Origin: Erwinia tasmaniensis Et1/99 | GTDB lineage: Bacteria > Pseudomonadota > Gammaproteobacteria > Enterobacterales > Enterobacteriaceae | Assembly (NCBI RefSeq): GCF_000026185.1 | Contig: NC_010694.1 | Span: 2,108,001-2,172,000 of the forward strand | DNA length: 64,000 bases | Reading direction: 5' to 3' | Shown here: positions 33,438 through 41,490 of the stretch, piece by piece | Layout of the letters: each line of letters begins with the position of its first letter | How positions within the stretch are numbered: position 1 is the stretch's first letter | Translations under genes and position numbers: made by a program | The notes under the pieces: generated by a model | What the model was told of the DNA's origin: nothing | Seen by the model: the letters and a program-made list of their open reading frames with translations, nothing else | The model's database searches: none

Positions 33438-34622
33438 ATGGTAATTTTTAACACGCAAACATGCCGTTACCCTAACTGCTTTGACGAAAACATCAATTCT
33501 CATGCAATCTCAAGGAGATTTTCCCTCGAAACGATTGCTGAAGATTATCATCTATTTCATTTCAAGCCTCGCCAGATAAGTCGTTATGAAAAAAAACCCT
33601 ATTTTAAAAAAATAGGCACATCAAAAGCCACAGCACAAGGAGGATTTTGCGAAACTCACGACTCTTTCTTTAAGAGACTTGACACAGATGAGATTCACAC
33701 AACAAGGGAAATATTGTTACAGGCATATCGATCATTATGTATCATTAATAATGAAGAAAAAAAGGCTGCAATTTCTATTTACGGCTTAAACTCACCTGAT
33801 GCTTACGATAAAATAAGAATCGAAGAAGTCGTGGCTTTTCTTGATAAAAGTGGTCATTCTAATTTAATCGAAAAATTATATGATGATCGCATTGTTACGA
33901 TCGTTAAAAAGAAAATACAATTTTTACGTTCGGAGAGCGTTGATAGAGACCTAAGAGAAATAGAAAAATTATCTGATTACTTAATACGTATATTAGATTT
34001 TATTGAGATGCACGATGTACCTACCTGTGAGTTCAGAACATTAACGACTAAAAATATGGGTTATCGTATATTTTACTATAAAACAAACTTCAAAATACCT
34101 GTAAGTATTAATGCAATGACCAGGGGTTGTTTTTTCGGCGAAAAAATTAAAACATTCTCAATCGTTGTGCCATATAAAGAATCAAATGTTATAATCGGCA
34201 TCATTCCCAATAAGATAGGATATGCGCAATTTTATGAAGATAAAATAGAGGATTATTTTTCAAATAGATTAAATGTTATAACCTTCGTAGAATCATTAAT
34301 GTCAACTTGTGATGGTTGGTTTATCAAACCATCAATAATTGACAACATGAGCGATGAAAAAAAGGAATTTTTTATGCAGGATTGCATGTTCTATAATGAA
34401 CGAAAGTTATATGCTGAGTATGACTTTTCTATCTTCGATGATTTGAAAGAAAAAATATGTACTGAGGATGGCATTGACTTACCGACCGCTAAACTCGCCA
34501 ACATCCCACTGCGGGAAGATTACGAATTAAGATATGCGGCAATGCTTAAATCTATTTTAGCATCAGATCCTCTTGGTGAGGTTAAATCCGCTGAACCTGG
34601 CTCAAAATCAGCAAAATTCTAA
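33438..34622 (+). CDS. Unrecognised protein with putative zinc site (C-x4-C, H, C-x2-H)
   Basis: 394 residues, AT-rich, function unknown. The N-terminus has Cys9-x4-Cys14 followed by NSHAISRRF (His22), and Cys71-x2-His74 in GGFCETHDSFFKRLD. This spacing resembles a treble-clef or HNH-like zinc site (an SH-I-S segment, then FC-x2-HD). I recall accessory-genome proteins of unknown function with the same CxxxxC...SHxI...GFCxxHDxxF pattern, but I cannot name a family. The middle is charged and helical; about 200-300 is beta-rich (YRIFYYKTNFKIPVSINAM). No signal peptide or membrane segment is seen. It stands alone between ychF and an IS3 remnant. Nuclease, defence or effector roles are all unproven. 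Confidence 0.7.
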   Translation: MVIFNTQTCRYPNCFDENINSHAISRRFSLETIAEDYHLFHFKPRQISRYEKKPYFKKIGTSKATAQGGFCETHDSFFKRLDTDEIHTTREILLQAYRSLCIINNEEKKAAISIYGLNSPDAYDKIRIEEVVAFLDKSGHSNLIEKLYDDRIVTIVKKKIQFLRSESVDRDLREIEKLSDYLIRILDFIEMHDVPTCEFRTLTTKNMGYRIFYYKTNFKIPVSINAMTRGCFFGEKIKTFSIVVPYKESNVIIGIIPNKIGYAQFYEDKIEDYFSNRLNVITFVESLMSTCDGWFIKPSIIDNMSDEKKEFFMQDCMFYNERKLYAEYDFSIFDDLKEKICTEDGIDLPTAKLANIPLREDYELRYAAMLKSILASDPLGEVKSAEPGSKSAKF

Positions 34623-34641
34623 ATCAGAAATCTTCGTATTT

Positions 34642-34775
34642 TTACAGACTCCGGATAAATTCAGCCGAAGTCATGTCATTTAATGATAAATGTGTCCTCC
34701 CATGATTATATTCCATGCGCCAGTTGCCAGGTTTATCTTACGCATCCTCCTGTGACAGGAGCCAATGATGGGCAC
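34642..34775 (-). pseudogene. IS3-family transposase (OrfB) C-terminal remnant
   Basis: The minus strand encodes WRMEYNHGRTHLSLNDMTSA and EFIRSL before a TAA at 34642-34644. This is the typical C-terminus of an IS3-family integrase-type transposase (W-R-x-E-Y-N-x-x-R-P-H-x-S-L). The frame is broken by a stop just upstream (in ...SQEDA*DKPGNWRM). No terminal repeats were found. It marks past insertion between the unknown gene and the csc module. Confidence 0.8.
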
Positions 34776-34860
34776 GAGATGCCTTACAGCCCCCCTAAAG
34801 CGCTTTTTACAACGCTCTGCCCTCCCCGATAAAAATGTGGAGTCGATCACACCCCCGCAG

Positions 34861-34874
34861 TGTTAACGTTAACA
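34861..34874. promoter_or_regulatory. LacI-type operator 1 of csc module
   Basis: TGTTAACGTTAACA is a perfect 14-base palindrome. A second copy of its 12-base core lies at 34926-34937. The centres are 64 bases apart, about six helical turns, which would put both on the same face for repressor looping. CscR is the probable binder. Confidence 0.75.
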
Positions 34875-34876
34875 TC

Positions 34877-34892
34877 AGTGATTAACATCACA
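34877..34892. promoter_or_regulatory. CRP site upstream of cscB
   Basis: AGTGATTAACATCACA matches the 16-base CRP core TGTGATCTAGATCACA at 12 positions, including GTGAT and ATCACA. It lies between the two GTTAAC operators, so activation and repression would act on the same promoter. Confidence 0.65.
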
Positions 34893-34925
34893 TTCTGACA
34901 AGGAGAGGTATTTATCCAGCCGGAA

Positions 34926-34937
34926 GTTAACGTTAAC
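34926..34937. promoter_or_regulatory. LacI-type operator 2 of csc module
   Basis: GTTAACGTTAAC, a perfect palindrome identical to the core of the 34861 site, 34 bases before the cscB start. Confidence 0.75.
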
Positions 34938-34970
34938 AATACGCGCAGTACTCGGCTACATGGAACAATC

Positions 34971-36206
34971 ATGAATAACGAAACCCGTAAAAACTATATT
35001 CTGCTTAGTGGTCTGCTTTTTTTCTTCTTTTTCACATGGTCATCATCGTTTTCGCTCATCTCTATCTGGCTAAATCAGGAAGTGGGATTGCGAGGTGCGC
35101 AAACCGGAGTGATATTTTCCGCCATCGCACTGGTGGCCTTCTGCGCCCAGCCGCTGTATGGATTTATCCAAGACAAGCTGGGATTACGCAAAAATTTGCT
35201 GTGGTTTCTCGGCTTCATGCTATTGATGTCCGGCCCTTTTTTCGTCTTCGTCTATGCGCAACTGCTGAGATTTAACATCCTGCTCGGCGCACTGGCCGGG
35301 GGCCTTTATGTCGGTGCGACTTTCTTTGCCGGTACCGGAGCGCTGGAATCCTATATTGAACGTGTAAGCCGCATCGCCGGGTTTGAGTTTGGTAAAGCCA
35401 GAATGTGGGGCTCTCTGGGCTGGGCTTCAGCGACCTTTTTCGCCGGCATGCTGTTAAATATCGATCCTGATATCAACTTTTGGCTGGCTTCTGCTTCTGC
35501 CGCGATTTTCCTGGTCCTGCTGTATTGGGTAAAAGAGGTAAAAGTCGATGCGCTAAGCACCCTTGAGTACGGTAACCCACAAAAACTCACCATGAAGGAT
35601 GCGCTGGCACTGCTTGCCATGCCGAATTTCTGGGCGTTAGTGGTTTTCGTGATGGGCGTCAGCGTTTACAACGTCTACGATCAGCAGTTCTCCGTCTACT
35701 TTGCATCGCTGTTTTCAACCCCACAGCAGGGCAACGAGATGTATGGCTTTCTCAATTCTCTACAGGTGTTTCTGGAGGCCGGCGGAATGTTTCTTTCACC
35801 TTTCCTGATAAACAGGATCGGGGCAAAAAAAGGTCTGCTGCTGAGTGGAACGATCATGGCAGCGCGGATTTTCGGCTCCGGTTTAGCGGACGGGGCAATA
35901 ATGATTTCCGCAATGAAACTGTTACATGCCGTTGAATTGCCCATTCTGCTTATTTCGATTTTTAAATATATTGCTTCACGCTTCGACCAGCGCTTATCCG
36001 CCACGCTGTATCTGGTTGGTTTCCAGTTTATTACCCAACTTTGCGCCAGCGTGCTCTCCCCTGTTGCAGGCTACGGCTACGACCATATCGGCTTCGCCGA
36101 TACCTATATCATTATGGGGACGATGGTGGCCAGCTTTGTGGTGATATCCGCTTTTCTTCTGAAGGGAGAAAAGCAAATTACCAAAGTGATCGACGTACCT
36201 GCTTAA
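34971..36206 (+). CDS. cscB: Sucrose/oligosaccharide:proton symporter (LacY family, CscB-like)
   Basis: 411-residue major-facilitator permease of the oligosaccharide:H+ symporter family with 12 predicted membrane helices. It shows TWSSSFSLISIWLNQEVGLRG near helix 1, the loop 2-3 motif YGFIQDKLGLRKN, the ESYIERVSR segment with GKARMWGSLGWA typical of LacY/CscB/RafB, and KLLHAVELPILLISIFKYIA in the C-half. It resembles E. coli W CscB most in my recollection and precedes a CscA-like invertase, so free sucrose is the probable substrate; raffinose is possible. The gene follows two LacI-type operators and a CRP site. Confidence 0.82.
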   Translation: MNNETRKNYILLSGLLFFFFFTWSSSFSLISIWLNQEVGLRGAQTGVIFSAIALVAFCAQPLYGFIQDKLGLRKNLLWFLGFMLLMSGPFFVFVYAQLLRFNILLGALAGGLYVGATFFAGTGALESYIERVSRIAGFEFGKARMWGSLGWASATFFAGMLLNIDPDINFWLASASAAIFLVLLYWVKEVKVDALSTLEYGNPQKLTMKDALALLAMPNFWALVVFVMGVSVYNVYDQQFSVYFASLFSTPQQGNEMYGFLNSLQVFLEAGGMFLSPFLINRIGAKKGLLLSGTIMAARIFGSGLADGAIMISAMKLLHAVELPILLISIFKYIASRFDQRLSATLYLVGFQFITQLCASVLSPVAGYGYDHIGFADTYIIMGTMVASFVVISAFLLKGEKQITKVIDVPA

Positions 36207-36255
36207 CAGTTTAAAATATTTCCGCCTGCTATATCGGCCTTAAATGAGTTAACTA

Positions 36256-37725
36256 ATGATGAAAAATACGCTGCAACGCGCAAATCAAGCCCAACAGGAA
36301 CTGAAAAAAAAGGTTAATGACCGCTTTTATCCTGACTTCCACCTGGCTCCTCCCGCCGGCTGGATGAACGATCCAAATGGTCTGGTCTTCAGCCGTGGTC
36401 TTTATCATGCTTTTTATCAGCACCATCCCTATGATGAAAATTGGGGCCCCATGCACTGGGGGCATATGACCAGCCGCGATATGATCCACTGGCAGCATCA
36501 GCCGATTGCACTGGCACCCGGCGATGAATATGACCGTGACGGCTGTTTTTCCGGCTGTGCGGTTGAAGATAACGGCGTACTGACTCTTATTTATACCGGA
36601 CACGTCTGGTTGAAGCAGCCTGGTGACGACAGTGCCATCCGCGAGGTGCAGTGCATTGCGACCAGCACGGATGGGATCAACTTTAGCAAGCAGGGAGTAA
36701 TACTCACACCGCCCGAAGGCATCATGCATTTTCGCGACCCCAAAGTCTGGCGCCAGGATAATCGCTGGTACATGGTCGTCGGCGCGCGTACGCAGGATAA
36801 TATCGGGCAGGTTTTACTGTATAGCGCTGATTCACTCTACCAATGGCAATTTGAGCGCGTGCTGGCCAAAGCCGATAGCCATTCAGGCTATATGTGGGAA
36901 TGCCCGGATTTTTTCCCGCTTGGCGACAAATTTATGCTGATGTTCTCCCCCCAGGGGATGAAGGCTGAAGGTTATCGCTACCGAAATCTTTTCCAAAGCG
37001 GCTATCTGCTGGGTCAGTGGCAGCCGGAAGTTGATTTTGTGGTTGAACGGAATTTCCAGGAGCTCGATAGCGGGCATGATTTTTATGCGCCCCAATCTTT
37101 TCTCGCCGAAGACGGGCGGCGCATTATTTTCGGCTGGATGGATATGTGGGAGTCTGCCATGCCAAGCAAAGAGGATTTTTGGGCAGGATGTCTGACGCTG
37201 CCCAGGGAGCTGACGCTGGATGCAGAAGGTCGGGTCAGAATGGCTCCTGTGCGCGAACTGGAAAGTTTACGCAAGGATCGCCATTCTCTTGAGCCTATTT
37301 CCCTGAAAAATCAGCGTTGTGAGTTCGACCTCTCTGTTGTAACGGGTGAAATACAGCTCACGCTGGATAGCAAGAACAGTGATGCAGAACGATATGGACT
37401 GGAGTTTGCTGCCGGAGAAAGTGGTCAGTGTGCCACCCGGCTGTATGTTGATAATCAGTCAAGAAGGCTGATATTAGATCGAGGCCAGTCAGGACTCGGC
37501 GTTGCCGGCTATCGTAGCGTTCCGCTACCTGATGATGACCTTCTGGAGCTGAGAATATTTATCGATCGCTCCTCGATTGAGGTGTTTGTCAATCAGGGAG
37601 AAAGCTGCCTGACCAGCAGGATATACCCGCCGGCGCAGGAACAGGTGTTAAGACTGTACGCTGAAAACGGTCATGCGCAGGTGATCCAGTGCACCCACTG
37701 GACGTTAGGCTGTATCAGTAAATAA
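36256..37725 (+). CDS. cscA: Intracellular sucrose hydrolase/invertase CscA-like (GH32)
   Basis: 489-residue GH32 enzyme acting on unphosphorylated sucrose. The triad is complete: Asp39 in WMNDPNG, Asp161 in FRDPK and Glu215 in MWECPD; the C-terminal sandwich contains [22 protein letters not shown]. Stretches such as YHAFYQHHP, WGPMHWGH, IHWQHQPIALAPGDE and EGIMHFRDPKVW match E. coli CscA as I recall it closely. No signal peptide, so it is cytoplasmic. It starts 49 bases after cscB, presumably in one operon. Unlike the canonical csc set, no cscK fructokinase gene accompanies it. Confidence 0.88.
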   Translation: MMKNTLQRANQAQQELKKKVNDRFYPDFHLAPPAGWMNDPNGLVFSRGLYHAFYQHHPYDENWGPMHWGHMTSRDMIHWQHQPIALAPGDEYDRDGCFSGCAVEDNGVLTLIYTGHVWLKQPGDDSAIREVQCIATSTDGINFSKQGVILTPPEGIMHFRDPKVWRQDNRWYMVVGARTQDNIGQVLLYSADSLYQWQFERVLAKADSHSGYMWECPDFFPLGDKFMLMFSPQGMKAEGYRYRNLFQSGYLLGQWQPEVDFVVERNFQELDSGHDFYAPQSFLAEDGRRIIFGWMDMWESAMPSKEDFWAGCLTLPRELTLDAEGRVRMAPVRELESLRKDRHSLEPISLKNQRCEFDLSVVTGEIQLTLDSKNSDAERYGLEFAAGESGQCATRLYVDNQSRRLILDRGQSGLGVAGYRSVPLPDDDLLELRIFIDRSSIEVFVNQGESCLTSRIYPPAQEQVLRLYAENGHAQVIQCTHWTLGCISK

Positions 37726-37736
37726 CAAGACAGGTA

Positions 37737-37755
37737 GCCCGTCCGCTGGGCGGGC
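37737..37755. terminator. Hairpin between convergent cscA and cscR
   Basis: GCCCGTCC-GCT-GGGCGGGC: an 8-bp stem with one G-T pair and a 3-base loop between the two stops. No T-run. Confidence 0.5.
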
Positions 37756-37758
37756 CGT

Positions 37759-38751
37759 CTAGCGCGTGGAGGCACGCAGCAGCAGCGGGCTGGAGAGCTG
37801 ATGAGTTTCCACATCGTTTCGCTGCTCAATGATATGCAGGGCGGCTTCACGACCAATATCGAGATGGGGCAACTGCACCGTACTCAAAGCAGGCAGAAAA
37901 AGCTCGCCGATACCCACCATATTGTCATAACCCAGGATTGCCACATCCTGGGGGATCCGCAACCCGGCAGCCAATAAATACTGATAAGCAACGAAAGCGA
38001 TACGATCGTTACCACACACCAGAAGATCAAAATCCGGACGGCCATCGCGTAGATGAGCAGCAATGATTTTCGCGGTGTCTAGATAATACTGGTCACCGAA
38101 AGGTAAGTGCTGTTGACGGGCGGCATCAGGTACGCCTGCCTCTTGCCAGGCCAGTTCAAACCCCTGACGTCGCCTGACGCCGGCCAGCGTGCAATCAGGC
38201 AGATAAATACACAGAGGTTTGCGATATCCCTGAGTAATCATCTTATGCGTCGCCAGATATTGCCCGTGAAAATCATCCGGAATATAACTGGCAACGGCCC
38301 GATCGTCGGTGACGCAGTTTGCCAGCACCAGCGGCTTGCCGCTCAGGCGCTCTGGAATATGCACTTTCCGCAGGCCCATGGTGGTAAATACAATCCCTGC
38401 AGGGCGGAAAGAGAGTAACTTGTCGACCGCCTGCTCCGCATCATTATCGTCAAACAAATTAACTACGAAGGTGCTCCAGCCATGTTGCTGCGCAGTTTTT
38501 TCTAATGACAGCAGAAGATCGACGGAAAAAGGCGTGGTCGCCGTATCTAAAGCCAGCACCCCAATGGAGGGTGGAGCGCCCTCCCCTCGAATTTTACGCG
38601 CGGAGAAATCGGGTACGTAGTTCAACTCTTCAATAGCCAGCTTAACGCGTCTGTAGGTTTCCTGACTTAGCAGGCCGGGATTATTGATGGCGCGCGATAC
38701 GGTCATCAGAGAAACCGATGCCCGTTTTGCAACGTCTTTTAACGAGGTCAT
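37759..38751 (-). CDS. cscR: LacI-family repressor of the csc module
   Basis: 330-residue LacI/GalR regulator. The N-terminal helix-turn-helix is SLKDVAKRASVSLMTVSRAI (3-22) with hinge NNPGLLSQETYRRVKLAIEEL, followed by the periplasmic-binding-protein-like sugar domain with LLVCGNDRIAFVAYQYLLAAG and DVAILGYDNM. It is convergent with cscA and most likely binds the GTTAACGTTAAC palindromes upstream of cscB. The assignment as sucrose repressor rests on context; it is not closely similar to ScrR at 17216-18244. Confidence 0.82.
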   Translation of the reverse strand: MTSLKDVAKRASVSLMTVSRAINNPGLLSQETYRRVKLAIEELNYVPDFSARKIRGEGAPPSIGVLALDTATTPFSVDLLLSLEKTAQQHGWSTFVVNLFDDNDAEQAVDKLLSFRPAGIVFTTMGLRKVHIPERLSGKPLVLANCVTDDRAVASYIPDDFHGQYLATHKMITQGYRKPLCIYLPDCTLAGVRRRQGFELAWQEAGVPDAARQQHLPFGDQYYLDTAKIIAAHLRDGRPDFDLLVCGNDRIAFVAYQYLLAAGLRIPQDVAILGYDNMVGIGELFLPALSTVQLPHLDIGREAALHIIEQRNDVETHQLSSPLLLRASTR

Positions 38752-39163
38752 AATTTCCTGCTACTTGAAGATGGCATTGATATGACAACTATAATACGGT
38801 CAACGAGCATGATAACCAAGAGAAGTCTAATACCGCGTTTTATCCCAGACTTTTCCGCTCTATTAGCAGTGAAAAAAGGTCCGTAGGCAAGTGTATCTCG
38901 TTCATATTTATTTGACGTGACTGTGTTTTATCACAACTTTTTTCTCTCATATTTATGAAGTTTACATATCGGCCAGATAGTCTGCCAGTAGCGACTGGTA
39001 CAACCTCCAATTGTATCTGTAGTTTCCCAGGGCTGGCAGAAATATGGTATTTTAGGAACACCCGATCATTAGACCTTATTTGGGAGAAATTCAGAGCCAT
39101 AATACACCGTATTGGTTGTCAACTTAACCTCTCGTGAATTAATAGTATAAGTTTAAGATCCTT
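38752..39163. other. Intergenic region between csc module and T3SS cluster
   Basis: 412 bases of AT-rich sequence. Short reading frames occur on both strands but none resembles a known protein. No tRNA, terminal repeat or integrase is seen. It is the junction between the carbohydrate genes and the secretion cluster. Confidence 0.5.
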
Positions 39164-40234
39164 TTAATTATTTATCGCTTGGCATTCATCTGACTCGTTA
39201 TCGTAAAGAGCTGAGGGTTCTGCATTAGGTTTGTTAACCCTGTCTATTTCATGATGCGATAGGCGTTTGACTTTGTCATTGACTGGCGGAGCATGTATTT
39301 CGGCCACCGTTTGTATTTGGCATGAGGACCGGGCGGCGTTATCGCTGCGTTCAGTTTGAAAGAGATGCTCTCCTGCGCCGTTGGGTGTAATTTCAGAAGT
39401 CAGTGCAGCAGCCTCCTCTGTCAAATAACGGTCGACAGGATATCCGCTGTCCAACGTAGATGCCTGTGCCAGGAATACATCCCTGAAAAGGCGAAATCGC
39501 GTCTGAATCTCAAGTTCCGTAGCATTTCTGGCGGTTAACGATTTAATAAGGCTTATGGCGTGCTTGTTGCAAAACCGTTGATTGATATTATATTGCTCGG
39601 ACTTCGGGTCATTAAGCGCAAGGCCGGGATGAATTTCCGACCATTTTTTATCACATTCATTATTAAAACATTCAATAAAGTGATGGAATGCATCATGACC
39701 AGATATAAATAATAGATTTTTTAGCTCCCTGCCTAGGACAGTAGTTTTTGCATCCGTATAATTATCACTCTCAGTTATTTTACTCAGTTCATCTGCTGCG
39801 CGATGATTAATTTTATCCTTGGAAAAATTGGTAAGAATCCCCAGTAGAAATAGTTCGGTCTTTTTCTCTTTACTCTCCCTTTCTATATTCAAACCCTTGA
39901 GATTAATACCCGAAAGGGTCAAATTGTTGAATAGCTCTCTCGCACCATCAGTAAAATAGAGGGGTGATTTAGAATTTTCCTGCGCCAGCTTGACCTTATT
40001 TTTACCTAGATTGTCTCTAATGAGACTCTCGCTCAACAAGTGGAGTTCGCCGTTTTTTTCAGCGATTTCATTGATATTTCTCTTCATTTCTCTGGGAAAA
40101 CATGAGGAGTCAGGACAATATACCGATGACAATGAAGAAAAAACTTTACTTTCTTGCCTTCGGTTTTCTTTTTTTGACAATGTAATGGAAGGTGTGATAC
40201 TCGAATCTAAGCCATTGGCAATATTCACTCCCAT
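39164..40234 (-). CDS. Unrecognised protein in the sipA/ipaA position; candidate T3SS effector
   Basis: 356 residues, the last gene of the sicA-sipB-sipC-sipD block and 125 bases after sipD. In Salmonella and Shigella this position holds the actin-binding effectors SipA/IpaA, but no similarity to them is visible. The N-terminus is polar and rich in Ser/Thr/Asn (MGVNIANGLDSSITPSITLS), as in T3SS-secreted proteins. The middle (about 95-275) is helical with LKNLLFISGHDAFHHFIECF and LEIQTRFRLFRDVFLAQAST; the C-terminus is hydrophilic and acidic. No membrane segment or known catalytic motif. Effector status is inferred from position and the N-terminus only. Confidence 0.6.
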   Translation of the reverse strand: MGVNIANGLDSSITPSITLSKKENRRQESKVFSSLSSVYCPDSSCFPREMKRNINEIAEKNGELHLLSESLIRDNLGKNKVKLAQENSKSPLYFTDGARELFNNLTLSGINLKGLNIERESKEKKTELFLLGILTNFSKDKINHRAADELSKITESDNYTDAKTTVLGRELKNLLFISGHDAFHHFIECFNNECDKKWSEIHPGLALNDPKSEQYNINQRFCNKHAISLIKSLTARNATELEIQTRFRLFRDVFLAQASTLDSGYPVDRYLTEEAAALTSEITPNGAGEHLFQTERSDNAARSSCQIQTVAEIHAPPVNDKVKRLSHHEIDRVNKPNAEPSALYDNESDECQAINN

Positions 40235-40359
40235 AAAAACACCTTATTTTCTTGTTGAATCGAAAAACGCATAATGAAGAGCGGAAAGCATCATTAATTC
40301 TAAGAATAAAATTATGCTATCAGTTCATATTTAGAGATTTTTACTGTAAACGATGGATG

Positions 40360-41433
40360 TCACTGTTTTAAAAAATCCAGGGCATTGTTACCCATCCGGT
40401 TTATGGTTTCACTAAAGACCTTATTTAGAGTATCATACGTGCTACTTGCCTGACTGTAACGTGATGAAAAAGATTGCATATTACTTTGCAGAGCGCTTCC
40501 AACGGCATTAAAACGCACCAGCCATGAATTGTATGTGGCGACAGGCACCTGTCCGTTTTTACCATTAGGAAACTCCCCCTTGATAGATGAATACTGAGCC
40601 ATATTGAAAGAAATCGCCCCATCTTCAGCAATTTCAAAAGCAGGATCCAGCGTTGTTCTCATATTTAATCGTTCTTCTCCCGACATATTCTCCCAGCCTT
40701 TTACATTACCCAAATCGGTCGTACTTAAAAAAATATTGAATTTATTATAGCCGTCACTCATTATCTTCTTATCAAAATTAACGCTATTGCCATCTTCACC
40801 AGCTGAAAGTGATTCAGAGGAAGCCTTTTGAACATCTTTGTTATATGATTGATACATATCTAAATATTTTTTCATTAGCCCAGCGTAAAAATCGATATAC
40901 TCAGACTTTATTCTGCATATAGCCAAAGAAATCTTCGCCCACAGGTCGGCATAACTTGTTCCGATAGTGATCCTACCTTCGTGAGAGACAGCCTGTAGTT
41001 CCTTAAGATCCTCTAGCGAACGCTTAGATTGATGATGTGAAAACTCAGTCTTAACGGAAACGTTCCGCCGCTCGCTATTTAAACCACTTAAAATGCTAAG
41101 AATATCATCCGCGAGTTCCTTTTGTCTGGCCACACTACAAGGGGCGTCCTGGCTATACAACTCTGCCGATAAATCGCCCAATTTCTTAGCCAAGTTTTCA
41201 ACATTCTTTGAATGAGGCTCAATGGACTCCGACACAAAGCCATCCAAAGTATTTTTAAGCCCACGGAATTTATAATCAAATTCTATGCCTGATAAGGCAT
41301 CCAGAATTTGCTGTGAAATCTCTATATCTAAAACTCTCTCGCTTTCAAGCAAAGGAGCAGTCTGCTTGTCAGCAACATATACTTGAGCGAAATCCTCACC
41401 GTTCTGAGATGGGACAACAAGAATCTTTGCCAT
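40360..41433 (-). CDS. sipD: T3SS needle-tip protein SipD/IpaD family
   Basis: About 357 residues. IpaD/SipD-type tip protein, which caps the needle and controls insertion of the SipB-SipC pore. The C-terminal part has the family pattern: GYNKFNIFLSTTDLGNVKGW, then a long helix near NSWLVRFNAVGSALQSNMQS and SSTYDTLNKVFSETINRMGN just before the end, the coiled-coil helices that pack on the needle. The ATG at 41433 is chosen for the AGGG 5 bases upstream; an ATG at 41448 is also in frame. It follows sipC, as in SPI-1. Confidence 0.85.
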   Translation of the reverse strand: MAKILVVPSQNGEDFAQVYVADKQTAPLLESERVLDIEISQQILDALSGIEFDYKFRGLKNTLDGFVSESIEPHSKNVENLAKKLGDLSAELYSQDAPCSVARQKELADDILSILSGLNSERRNVSVKTEFSHHQSKRSLEDLKELQAVSHEGRITIGTSYADLWAKISLAICRIKSEYIDFYAGLMKKYLDMYQSYNKDVQKASSESLSAGEDGNSVNFDKKIMSDGYNKFNIFLSTTDLGNVKGWENMSGEERLNMRTTLDPAFEIAEDGAISFNMAQYSSIKGEFPNGKNGQVPVATYNSWLVRFNAVGSALQSNMQSFSSRYSQASSTYDTLNKVFSETINRMGNNALDFLKQ

Positions 41434-41490
41434 ATTAACCCTGTTCATTTCCAAAGCGATGTATCCTCATCCCCTGATTTGATAATATGA

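Noticed and set aside
38955..39137. 60-codon plus-strand frame in the csc-T3SS gap
   Set aside because: Overlapped by a minus-strand frame of similar quality; no protein similarity recognised.
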